Shown one piece after another: positions 25,196 to 32,952 of a DNA stretch of 64,000 nucleotides. Position numbers and translations under genes: made by a program. This DNA comes from Corynebacterium sp. UBA2622. Its GTDB lineage: Bacteria > Actinomycetota > Actinomycetes > Mycobacteriales > Mycobacteriaceae. Numbering within the stretch: the stretch's first letter is position 1; each line of letters begins with the position of its first letter. The notes beneath the pieces were generated by a model. The model searched no databases. It had not been told where the DNA came from and was given only the letters and a program-made list of their open reading frames with translations. The DNA lies in NCBI RefSeq assembly GCF_002339505.1, contig NZ_DDJO01000017.1:165938-229937 (forward strand). Direction: 5' to 3'.

Positions 25196-25723
25196 ATGAG
25201 GCGGCTGTTCGCGGCGGTGATGCTTCCCGACGCCCCGCGGGAGCACCTGGTCACTGCCCTGCGGCCCCTGCGCGGGCCCGAGCTGCGGTGGACCGATCCG
25301 GACAACTGGCACCTCACGCTGGCCTTCTACGGCGACCAGCCCAACGACGCCGCCGCCACGACGGCGCTGGTGGCGCGGGCGGCGGGGCTGCACGGGCCGC
25401 TGCGACTGAACCTGAGCGGGGCCGGGTCCTTCAGCAGGCGCACGCTGTGGATCGGGGTCGGCGGCGACACCACGGAACTGCGGGCGCTGATGGGGGACTG
25501 TGCCGCGGAGCCGGACGAGCGCCGCCGGGCCCACCTGACGGTTGCGCGGGCGGGCGCGCGGACGCGGGATTCATGGCTGGTCGCCGACCACGCCCGGGCG
25601 CTGAGCGTGTACCGGGGCCCGGAATTCGCGGTGGAGGAGGTGCAGTTGGTGGAGTCGCACCTCGGGTCGGGGCGCGGGGGCGGCCCGCGCTACGAGGTGG
25701 TGGAGAGCTTCGCGCTGCAGTAG
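25196..25723 (+). CDS. thpR: RNA 2',3'-cyclic phosphodiesterase (LigT/ThpR family)
   Basis: 175 aa. The two catalytic HxT motifs are HLTLAF and HLTVAR, with the usual spacing of a 2H phosphoesterase. It opens 2',3'-cyclic phosphate RNA ends. The start lies 81 bp from the divergent hrpB start. No clear Shine-Dalgarno is seen. Confidence 0.9.
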   Translation: MRRLFAAVMLPDAPREHLVTALRPLRGPELRWTDPDNWHLTLAFYGDQPNDAAATTALVARAAGLHGPLRLNLSGAGSFSRRTLWIGVGGDTTELRALMGDCAAEPDERRRAHLTVARAGARTRDSWLVADHARALSVYRGPEFAVEEVQLVESHLGSGRGGGPRYEVVESFALQ

Positions 25724-25758
25724 GCGGCGGGTGTTGTGGTAGGTGGCGAGTGCTGCCG

Positions 25759-25851
25759 CAAACCGGCAAAACTAGATCGGTAAAACTGCAGGTCGCGTTT
25801 TGGGCGCGTTTCGTCCACCAGGGCTTTTACCGGTTTGGTTTTACCGGTTTG
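25759..25851. repeat. CAAACCGGTAAAA inverted-repeat cluster
   Basis: CAAACCGGCAAAAC (25759-25772) and a partial CGGTAAAAC (25778-25786) face two tandem TTTTACCGGTTTG copies (25825-25837 and 25839-25851). The outer arms can form a 14-bp stem with one mismatch around a 65-nt loop. It sits between the converging thpR and small membrane protein genes. Confidence 0.75.
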
Positions 25852-25914
25852 TGGCGGAGACGGCGGCGACGGCGGAGGCGCACCCCGCCCCGCAGAAAAC
25901 GCCGCCCAGGGCAC

Positions 25915-26082
25915 CTACCGAACCGCCTCCGCAGAAAATGCCCCGTCCCGCCGCGACGCGAACACCGCGAGCAGCGATGCCGCCAGCACCACCAGCGGCC
26001 CGACCCAGCGCCCCTCCGCGAGGAAGTAGGCGGCCACCACGAGCACGGCAATGACGACGGCGAGGATCACGTTCCGGTTCAT
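25915..26082 (-). CDS. small hypothetical membrane protein (55 aa)
   Basis: 55 aa: MNRNVILAVVIAVLVVAAY begins a first membrane helix, then a short EGRW turn and a second helix (VGPLVVLAASLLAVFA), ending SRRDGAFSAEAVR. Both hydrophobic stretches and the normal codon pattern support a real gene. It diverges from alkB with 23 bp between the starts. No function recognised. Confidence 0.65.
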   Translation of the reverse strand: MNRNVILAVVIAVLVVAAYFLAEGRWVGPLVVLAASLLAVFASRRDGAFSAEAVR

Positions 26083-26105
26083 TCGCTTCAGGGTAGCGTG
26101 TGGGC

Positions 26106-26753
26106 ATGCTTTTCGACGCCGCCGAGCTGCCCCGCGCCCCGCAGCGCGTCATGCCCGGCGTGGTGCACTTACCGGGCTTTCTCTCCCCGGACCAGCAGCG
26201 CGGGTTGGTGGAGCAGGCGCGCGGGATCACCCGGGACGTGGCCGGGACCCCCGTCGCAATGCGTCGCCCGCAGGTGGGGCGCAACCAGATGAAGGCCCAC
26301 CTCATGTCCCTCGGCTGGTTCTGGGCCACCAACCCCTACCGCCTGGTCCGGGAAGTCGACGGCACCCCGGTCCCGCCGGTCCCGGAGAATTACCAGGCCG
26401 TCGCGGACACGGTCGTGGCGCGCGCGAACGCCCTCGACCCGGCCATCACCCCGATGAAGGTGGAGACCGCCCTGGTGAACTACTACCCGCCAGGCGCCGG
26501 CATGGGCGAGCACGTGGACGCCGAGGAGGAGGCCGACAACCCCGTGGTCAGCCTCTCCATCGGCGACGAGACGGTGTTCCGCATCGAGGGGCACAAAGTG
26601 GTCCTCATGTCCGGTGACGCGCTGGTCTTCGGGGGTCCCGCGCGCCGGGCCCGCCACGGGGTCACCCCGCCACGTCCCGGCACCGGCCCCGGATACACGG
26701 GGTTGAGGGAAGGCAGGATCAACATCACCATGCGGCAGGTCGTCCCCACCTAA
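26106..26753 (+). CDS. alkB: AlkB-like 2-oxoglutarate/Fe(II) dioxygenase
   Basis: 215 aa. GEHVDAEEE gives the iron-binding His-x-Asp, the third iron His is in RRARHGV, and GRINITMRQV ends with the two oxoglutarate-binding Arg residues. It repairs alkylated DNA or RNA bases by oxidative dealkylation. TAGCGT stands 7 nt before the ATG at 26106, fitting a leaderless mRNA. The first codons include one copy of the GCTTTTCGACGCC word. Confidence 0.9.
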   Translation: MLFDAAELPRAPQRVMPGVVHLPGFLSPDQQRGLVEQARGITRDVAGTPVAMRRPQVGRNQMKAHLMSLGWFWATNPYRLVREVDGTPVPPVPENYQAVADTVVARANALDPAITPMKVETALVNYYPPGAGMGEHVDAEEEADNPVVSLSIGDETVFRIEGHKVVLMSGDALVFGGPARRARHGVTPPRPGTGPGYTGLREGRINITMRQVVPT

Positions 26754-26763
26754 ACTTGTGCCC

Positions 26764-27471
26764 ATGGACAAGATTGCTGTGGTGACGGGCGGATCGGCGG
26801 GCATCGGCGAGGCAGCCGCGCGGGCGCTGGCCGGTGACGGATGGACCGTGTACGTGGCGGCGCGGCGCATCGAGCGCTGCGAGCCCATCGCGCGCGAGAT
26901 CGGGGGTGTGGCGGTGGAGCTCGATGTGACGGATCAGGAGAGCGTCGACAAGCTTGCCGCACAGCTCGACCGGGTGGACCTGCTGGTGAACAACGCGGGC
27001 GGGGCGCGGGGTCTCGACTACCTGCGCGACGCGAGCGAGGAGGACTGGCGCTGGATGTACGAGACCAACGTCTACGGCACCGTGCGCGTCACCCAGGCGC
27101 TCTACCCCCAGCTCAGGGCCGCCGAGGGGTTGGTGATCAACATCGGGTCGGTGGCCGGCACCGACGCCTACAGGGGTGGTTCGGGCTACAACGCCGCGAA
27201 GTACGGCCTGCGCGGGCTCACGCGCGCCCTGCGGCGCGAGGAGGCGGAGAACCTCATCCGCGTCACGGAGATCGACCCCGGGCGCGTCAAGACAGACTTC
27301 TCCCGCAACCGCTTCGCCGGCGACACCGAGCGTGCAGACGCCGTCTACGAGGGCAAGCTCAACCTCAGCGCCGAGGACGTGGCGGAGGCGGTGCGCTGGG
27401 TGGCGAGCCTGCCCGCGCACGTCAACATCGACACCCTCAACATCATGCCGACCGACCAGGCGGAGCGCTGA
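26764..27471 (+). CDS. short-chain dehydrogenase/reductase
   Basis: 235 aa. TGGSAGIGEAAA is the NAD(P)-binding loop, NNAGG the structural motif, and YNAAKYG the catalytic Tyr-Lys; VEIDPGRVKTDF is typical of YdfG-like serine/3-hydroxy acid dehydrogenases. The ATG stands 7 nt after TAAACT, whose TAA is also the alkB stop codon. Substrate not determined. Confidence 0.88.
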   Translation: MDKIAVVTGGSAGIGEAAARALAGDGWTVYVAARRIERCEPIAREIGGVAVELDVTDQESVDKLAAQLDRVDLLVNNAGGARGLDYLRDASEEDWRWMYETNVYGTVRVTQALYPQLRAAEGLVINIGSVAGTDAYRGGSGYNAAKYGLRGLTRALRREEAENLIRVTEIDPGRVKTDFSRNRFAGDTERADAVYEGKLNLSAEDVAEAVRWVASLPAHVNIDTLNIMPTDQAER

Positions 27472-27499
27472 CCTTGCGCCGCGGTTAGGCTTGTCCTCC

Positions 27500-27781
27500 A
27501 TGGACGTTGGAATCACCGGAGATTCGATCAAGCTGGGTCAGTTCCTCAAGCTGGCCAACCTCGCCGAGACCGGCGGGCAGGCCAAGGAGCTCATCGCCGG
27601 CGGAGAGGTGCTGGTCAACGGCGAGGTAGTCACCTCCCGCGGGCACATGCTTGCCGACGCCGACGTGGTCACCGTCGCAGGCACCTCGGCGACCGTCGTC
27701 ACCGGCGGGGAGGATTCCGACTACTTCGACGAGCGCACCGCCAACGACGACTTCGACCCCGAAAAGTGGAGGAACCTGTAA
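27500..27781 (+). CDS. S4-domain RNA-binding protein
   Basis: 93 aa. The domain (IKLGQFLKLANLAETGGQAK, then VLVNGEVVTSRGHML) is the S4/YaaA-like fold, followed by an acidic tail. It is a small RNA-binding protein of the type that binds ribosomal or tRNA elements. TAGGCT at 27486-27491 stands 8 nt before the ATG. The VOC gene begins immediately after its stop. Confidence 0.85.
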   Translation: MDVGITGDSIKLGQFLKLANLAETGGQAKELIAGGEVLVNGEVVTSRGHMLADADVVTVAGTSATVVTGGEDSDYFDERTANDDFDPEKWRNL

Positions 27782-28567
27782 ATGCCGGCTTTCGAGGCGA
27801 TGGAGGGCATGCCGTACTGGCAGGACCTGGCCACCACGGACACCCAGAAATCCACCTACTTCTACTCCCGCGTCCTCGGCTGGGAGGTTTCCGCAGATGC
27901 CTACCGCGTCGCCCGCAAGGACGGCCTGCCGGTGGCCGGTTTCATCCCGCAGCTGGACGACCCCACGATGACCGACGGGTGGGTCACCTACTTCCTCACC
28001 CGTGACCCGGTGCGGGACCGCGGAAACGTCGAGAAGCTCGGCGGCACCGTCCTCGCCTCCGCCGAGGTTTCGCTCGGCGAGATGTCGCTCTGCGTCGACC
28101 CGGCGGGGGCGGTGTTCGGTCTCATCGCGCCCGCGGGCGAGGACCAGTTCGTCGCCGCCGGTGAGCCCGGCACCCCGGTCTGGCACGAGTACGTCGCCGT
28201 GAGCAGGGGCAGGGAGTGCATCGACTTCTACGCCGAGCTGTTCGACTGGGAGGTGCGCGTCGACGACGGGTACTACACGGCGCTTCGCGACGGCGCGCCC
28301 TTCCTGGGCATGCGCGACGAGTCGGGCCGCGACGAGCTGGAGGGCATGGCCGGGTTCTGGGAGACCTACCTGGGGGTGGCCGACACCGCCGCCGCGGCGC
28401 GGCGAGCCGAGGAGCTGGGCGGGGAGCTCCTGCTCGGCCCGGAGCAGCATCCCTTCGGTCTCCTCGCCGTCATCGCGGACCCGACGGGCGCGACAGTCAC
28501 CCTCTGCGAGGTGGAGGAGCCCAGCTACGAGGAGTACAACGAGGCTGACTCAATCCTCGACCTCTAG
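27782..28567 (+). CDS. VOC family protein with two glyoxalase-like domains
   Basis: 261 aa. Two beta-alpha-beta-beta-beta modules are visible (about residues 10-125 and 140-250), each with the 'FYxxxLGW/F-W-E' pattern (YFYSRVLGWEV, DFYAELFDWEV). Such proteins act as hydroxylases, glyoxalase-like enzymes or antibiotic-binding proteins; metal ligands are not obvious. It directly follows the S4 gene (TAA then ATG). Confidence 0.82.
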   Translation: MPAFEAMEGMPYWQDLATTDTQKSTYFYSRVLGWEVSADAYRVARKDGLPVAGFIPQLDDPTMTDGWVTYFLTRDPVRDRGNVEKLGGTVLASAEVSLGEMSLCVDPAGAVFGLIAPAGEDQFVAAGEPGTPVWHEYVAVSRGRECIDFYAELFDWEVRVDDGYYTALRDGAPFLGMRDESGRDELEGMAGFWETYLGVADTAAAARRAEELGGELLLGPEQHPFGLLAVIADPTGATVTLCEVEEPSYEEYNEADSILDL

Positions 28568-28585
28568 GGTGCCATAATGTGAAGC

Positions 28586-29359
28586 GTGAAAAAGCTGGTG
28601 TCGGCGCTGTGCGCCTGCCTCCTCGTGTCGGCCGCGCCGGCCCAGGCCTACGAGATTGAGCGGTCGTACGAAAACAACCGCACCGCCATTGTGGTGTACC
28701 ACCCGGACGGGCGCTGGTCCGGCACCTCCGACGCGCTCGAGCCCCGTCCGGCACTCTCCCTGGCCAAGCTCTACCTCGGCTACTACGTGCTCTACCACGG
28801 CACGGACGAGGAAAAGGACCTGGTCAAGGATATGATCCGCATGTCCAACAACTCCTACGCCGAAAAGCTCGACGAGGCCCACCCCGAGGCGATCCGGGAT
28901 ATCGCGGCCGAGTTCGGCCTGCCCCACACCGAGCGCAACGGCGCGTGGGGCTGGACCACCACCTCGCCCTACGATGTGGCCAAGTTCCTCGCCTCCATCG
29001 TCTGGGACCCGCAGGCCAAGCCGCTTCTCGACGGCATGCGCAGCGTCCCCGACACCGCCGACGACGGCTTCCGCCAGGTCTTCGGCACCGCGAAGCTGGA
29101 CCACGTGGAGGGCTTCAAGACGGGCTGGTCCAACGACGAGAAGTCCCAGACCGGCAGCGTGGCCTTCGGCGAGATCGGCGACGAGACCTGGGTCGCCGCC
29201 GCCCTGACCAATGGCGACGCCTACGACAACACCACCGACACGATCCGCGGCATCCGCCAGATCGACGAGACCAAGCAGCGCTCACCCCTGCTGCGCCCCC
29301 TCCGCAACTGGCGGTTTGGGGACGGTTTCCCAGCGCCCTTTAAGAAATTAGGCAGTTAG
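28586..29359 (+). CDS. secreted beta-lactamase-fold serine hydrolase, copy A
   Basis: 257 aa. A signal peptide (cleavage about AQA-YE) is followed by the three penicillin-recognising motifs: Ser58-Leu-Ala-Lys61, Ser87-Asn-Asn89 and Lys178-Thr-Gly180. It may be a beta-lactamase-like or carboxypeptidase-type enzyme acting on peptidoglycan. The GTG start at 28586 lies 7 nt after CATAAT. A second, related gene follows 15 bp downstream. Confidence 0.8.
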   Translation: MKKLVSALCACLLVSAAPAQAYEIERSYENNRTAIVVYHPDGRWSGTSDALEPRPALSLAKLYLGYYVLYHGTDEEKDLVKDMIRMSNNSYAEKLDEAHPEAIRDIAAEFGLPHTERNGAWGWTTTSPYDVAKFLASIVWDPQAKPLLDGMRSVPDTADDGFRQVFGTAKLDHVEGFKTGWSNDEKSQTGSVAFGEIGDETWVAAALTNGDAYDNTTDTIRGIRQIDETKQRSPLLRPLRNWRFGDGFPAPFKKLGS

Positions 29360-29374
29360 GTTCATAATGGAGGG

Positions 29375-30226
29375 GTGAAACGTTTCCTCCCCCTGCTCCT
29401 CGCTTCCGCCGTGGTCTTCACCGGCGCGCCGGCCCACGCAATGGACGTGCGCGGCGGCTGGTCCGACCCACGCTCCGCGGTTGCCGTCTACCACCCCGGC
29501 GGTACCTGGACCGGAACCCCGAACGCCGCCGAGCCCCGCCCGGCTCTGTCCCTGGCCAAGCTCTACCTGGGCTACTGGGTGCTGCGCTACGGTGCGCCCG
29601 AGGACCAGTGGCGCGTGGAGGACATGATCCGCCGCTCCGACGACGGGACCGCCACCGACCTGGACCGCCGTTACCCGCAGGCGATCGACGAGACCGCGCG
29701 GGATTACGGGCTCGGTGCCACCCACCGCGTGGGCAGCTGGGGCAACACCACCACCTCAGCCCTCGACGCAGCGAAGTTCGTCAGCGACATCGAGCCGGAT
29801 CCGGCCGCGGGTCCCCTGCTCACCGGCATGCGCACCGCCGCGCCCGTCGCCGCGGACGGCTTCGTGCAGAACTACGGCACGTCGCAGCTCCCGGGCGCCC
29901 AGGGCACCAAGTACGGCTGGTCCGACGACTTCGCCACCGAGACCGCCTCGGTCTCCTTCGGCGACGGCTGGTCCGCCGCGGCCCTGACCTACGGCGGGGC
30001 GCAGGCGAACACCGATGACGCCGTCGCCGCGGTCGAACCCGGCATCACCGACGCCAACGGCGGGTGGACCAGCTCGGCCGGCCCCGTGTGGGCCCCGGCA
30101 GTCCCGTTGCGCAACGTCCTTGCGCCCTACCTGCCGATGAACATGCTCACCCTCATCCCGGCGGATGTCCTCGTGCCGGTCGGAGCACCCCACGTGGACA
30201 TCCCCGGGTTCCAGCTGCCTTTCTAG
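29375..30226 (+). CDS. secreted beta-lactamase-fold protein, copy B (altered active site)
   Basis: 283 aa, aligned throughout with copy A, including a PRPALSLAKLYLGY stretch. The first motif is intact (Ser59-Leu-Ala-Lys62) but the second is Ser88-Asp-Asp90 and the third Lys179-Tyr-Gly181 instead of KTG. A signal peptide ends about AHA. The start GTG follows CATAAT by 6 nt, so promoter and gene appear duplicated together. Catalytic activity is doubtful; a binding role is possible. Confidence 0.78.
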   Translation: MKRFLPLLLASAVVFTGAPAHAMDVRGGWSDPRSAVAVYHPGGTWTGTPNAAEPRPALSLAKLYLGYWVLRYGAPEDQWRVEDMIRRSDDGTATDLDRRYPQAIDETARDYGLGATHRVGSWGNTTTSALDAAKFVSDIEPDPAAGPLLTGMRTAAPVAADGFVQNYGTSQLPGAQGTKYGWSDDFATETASVSFGDGWSAAALTYGGAQANTDDAVAAVEPGITDANGGWTSSAGPVWAPAVPLRNVLAPYLPMNMLTLIPADVLVPVGAPHVDIPGFQLPF

Positions 30227-30915
30227 GCGCGCAGGAAGGCGGCGACGTCCCGGACCCGGCGGCGCGCCTGCGCCGGCGTCGAGATACCGGCGCGCGTGTA
30301 GTACGCGGCTTCCGTCTGGACCAGGTCGGCGTCGACGTCACCGGCGGGAAACGTGACCACCCGGGCATCGGCGTCCGCCTCCGGCAGCGCGCCCAAGCCC
30401 CACAGCGTCACACGCGTTGCCCCCCGTGAGCGGGCGTACTCGACGGCGGCCGGGGCCTCGGCGGGGTCGGTGACGTCGATGATGGTCGTGCCCGACAGCT
30501 CCGCCGCCCCCGCCACCTCCGGGCGCCAGGCGTGCTCGCGCGCCTCCGGGCCGAGCGCGGGGGCGCAGGACACCACCCACGCGCCACCCGGCTCGGAGGG
30601 GGTGAACAGCGTGCCCCACTCCACCTCGGAGGCGGCCACGCCACCCGGAAAGGCCACGCCCGGCATGGTGTGGTCCACGGCCGAGCCCAGCATGAGCATC
30701 GCCGCGTGCGTCAGGCGGTCGGGCAGGAGAGCCAGGTACTTGTCCGAGGGGTCGCCCTCCACCGGGTAGGTGGCCTCCATGTAGGAAAGCAGCTGCTCCA
30801 GTTGCAGCTCCTCCGGCAGCAGGCGCTCCACGCCCCCGACGTTGAAGGAGGGGTCGCCCTGGATGTTCTCCGGGTAGGCGTCGTCGGGCGAGCCCTGCTC
30901 GAGGGGCTTTCTCAC
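30223..30915 (-). CDS. hypothetical protein cotranscribed with an M13 metallopeptidase
   Basis: 230 aa. I do not recognise the family. The N-terminal half is polar; the C-terminal half alternates beta-like and helical segments (TTIIDVTDP, GATRVTLWGLGAL, ARVVTFPAGD), which could form a Rossmann-like fold. The GTG start at 30915 overlaps the M13 stop (GTGA), showing translational coupling. It may assist or regulate the peptidase. Confidence 0.65.
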   Translation of the reverse strand: MRKPLEQGSPDDAYPENIQGDPSFNVGGVERLLPEELQLEQLLSYMEATYPVEGDPSDKYLALLPDRLTHAAMLMLGSAVDHTMPGVAFPGGVAASEVEWGTLFTPSEPGGAWVVSCAPALGPEAREHAWRPEVAGAAELSGTTIIDVTDPAEAPAAVEYARSRGATRVTLWGLGALPEADADARVVTFPAGDVDADLVQTEAAYYTRAGISTPAQARRRVRDVAAFLRA

Positions 30916-32819
30916 CAGATCACCACCCGGTCCTCCGGTTCCACCCAGACCCGGGAGCCCGGTTCCACGTCGAAGGCCCCGTAGAACTCGGGGATGTTCG
31001 CGGCGATGACGTTGCAGCGGAACTCGTTGGGGGAGTGCGGGTCGATGGCCAGCAGCTGCGCGGCCATCTCCGGGCGAACCTTGGAGCGCCACACGCGCGC
31101 CCAGGCCAGGAAGAGGCGCTGGAAGCCGGTGAACTCACCCTCGAGGCCGTCGACGGGCAGGGAGGGCCCGTCCTCCATCCCGTGGTCCTCCAGGTAGAGC
31201 CTGTAGGCCACGACGGCGATGCCGAGGCCGCCCAGGTCACCGATGTTCTCGCCCAGGGTGAACTCGCCGTTCACGCCCGAGATGTCCTCCCGGCCGTCCA
31301 GGACGGCCGGGATGAGGCCGGTGAACTGCTTGACCAGCTTGGCGGTGAGCTCCTCGAAGCGCTCGCGGTCCTCGTCGGTCCACCACGACTGGAGATTGCC
31401 CAGGCCGTCGTAACGCGAGCCCTGGTCGTCGAATCCGTGCCCGATCTCGTGGCCGATGACCGCGCCGATCGCGCCGAAGTTCTGGGCGGCGTCCGCCTCG
31501 GGGTCGAAGAACGGCGGCTGCAGGATCGCTGCGGGGAAGGTGATGTCGTTGACCACCGGGTTGTAGAACGCGTTGACGGTCTGCGGGGTGGTCACCCACT
31601 CGTCGCGGTCCGTGGGTTTGCCCACTTTGTCGATCTGGTACTCGTGCTCGAAGGCCGCGCCCCGGCGCACGTTGTCCAGCAGGTCCGCACCGCTCGGGGA
31701 GAACTCCAGCGCGGAGTAGTCGCGCCACCGGTCGGGGTAGCCGATCTTGGAGTTGAACTGGGCGAGCTTCTCCAGGGCGCGCTCGCGGGTGCCCTCGCCC
31801 ATCCACGGCAGGGTGGAGATGCGCTCCCGGTAGGCGCGCACCAGGTATCCCACGAGCTCCAGCATGTGGTCCTTCGAGGAGGCGGGGAAGTGCTCCCGGA
31901 CGTAGACCTGCCCGATTTCCTCGCCGACCAGGGACTCCGCCAGGCCCACGCCGCGCTTCCACCGGTCGCGCTGCTCCGTGGCCCCGGACAGGGCGGTGCC
32001 GTAGAAGTCGAAGTTCGCCCGGCCGACCTCCTCCGGGAGGACGCCGGCGCGGGAGCGGAGGACGTTCCACACGCCCCACAGCTGCCAGTCCGCGAGGGTC
32101 TCGGGGCGCAGCATGCCCGCCAGATCGGCGGTGAAGGAGGGCATCATGTTGATCACCCGCCCGTCGCCGAGGCCGGAGGCGCGCAGCAGAGTCTGGATGA
32201 TGGCCGGAAGCTCCTCTAGCTCCACCGGGTTGTAGGTGGCCATTGCGTCGCGTGTGGCGACGACATCCCAGTGGCTGTGTGCGAGCTGCGTTTCCAGGTT
32301 CACGATGCGCCGGGCGGCGATCTGCGGGGTGAGCCCGAAGAGGTAGGACGGGTCGACGAAACCGAGCATCTTTTCGACGTGCCCCACGTACCGCTTCAGG
32401 GTCTCCGCGTGCTCGGGGGAGCGGTAGTAGGCCTCGTCGGGCAGACCCAGCCCGGACTGGAAGAGGTACGGTACGGCATCCTCGCCCTGTGAGTCCTTCT
32501 CCACCCAGTAGGTCAGCGGGCCGCCCACGCCGTCGCGCTCGAGGAGGCCGAGGTTGTGCACGAACTCACCGATGTCCGAGGCGCCGAGGCGGTCCAGGTC
32601 CTTCTTCAGGGGCTCCATGCCGGCGGCGTTGACCCCGTCAGTGTCCATGAAGGAGAGGAAGAGATCACCGCCGCGGCCGGCACCGTCGCGCAGGAGCGCG
32701 TGCACGTCCTCCTCCGACTTGTCGCGCAGGGCGTAGAAGGCACCGTCGATGCCGCGGTCGGCGGGGATGGTGTGGGTCTCCACCCAGTGGCCGTTGACTA
32801 GTTCAAACAGGTCTTTCAT
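30912..32819 (-). CDS. M13 family metallopeptidase (neprilysin-like)
   Basis: 635 aa. VIGHEIGHGFDDQGS is the HExxH zinc motif and GENIGDLGGLGIA holds the third ligand Glu and Asp; NAFYNPVVNDITFPAAILQPPFF is the substrate-binding region. There is no signal peptide, so it is probably cytoplasmic and cleaves oligopeptides. The next gene overlaps its stop. An inverted repeat upstream (32836-32874) separates it from emb. Confidence 0.93.
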   Translation of the reverse strand: MKDLFELVNGHWVETHTIPADRGIDGAFYALRDKSEEDVHALLRDGAGRGGDLFLSFMDTDGVNAAGMEPLKKDLDRLGASDIGEFVHNLGLLERDGVGGPLTYWVEKDSQGEDAVPYLFQSGLGLPDEAYYRSPEHAETLKRYVGHVEKMLGFVDPSYLFGLTPQIAARRIVNLETQLAHSHWDVVATRDAMATYNPVELEELPAIIQTLLRASGLGDGRVINMMPSFTADLAGMLRPETLADWQLWGVWNVLRSRAGVLPEEVGRANFDFYGTALSGATEQRDRWKRGVGLAESLVGEEIGQVYVREHFPASSKDHMLELVGYLVRAYRERISTLPWMGEGTRERALEKLAQFNSKIGYPDRWRDYSALEFSPSGADLLDNVRRGAAFEHEYQIDKVGKPTDRDEWVTTPQTVNAFYNPVVNDITFPAAILQPPFFDPEADAAQNFGAIGAVIGHEIGHGFDDQGSRYDGLGNLQSWWTDEDRERFEELTAKLVKQFTGLIPAVLDGREDISGVNGEFTLGENIGDLGGLGIAVVAYRLYLEDHGMEDGPSLPVDGLEGEFTGFQRLFLAWARVWRSKVRPEMAAQLLAIDPHSPNEFRCNVIAANIPEFYGAFDVEPGSRVWVEPEDRVVIW

Positions 32820-32835
32820 GCCACCACCTTAACGC

Positions 32836-32874
32836 GGCAGCCGGCGCCGCCGCGGGGGGCGGGCGCCGGCTGCC
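32836..32874 (-). terminator. large GC hairpin between emb and the M13 gene
   Basis: GGCAGCCGGCGCC and GGCGCCGGCTGCC pair in a 13-bp stem around a 13-nt loop. It lies after the emb stop and before the M13 gene, both leftward. No T-run follows. Confidence 0.6.
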
Positions 32875-32952
32875 GGTGGGCTGGGTGCGGGGGTTGCTCG
32901 GGCGGTGTGCGGGGCGGGGCCCGCTACCGGGGCCGGGCGGGCCCCGGAAACG

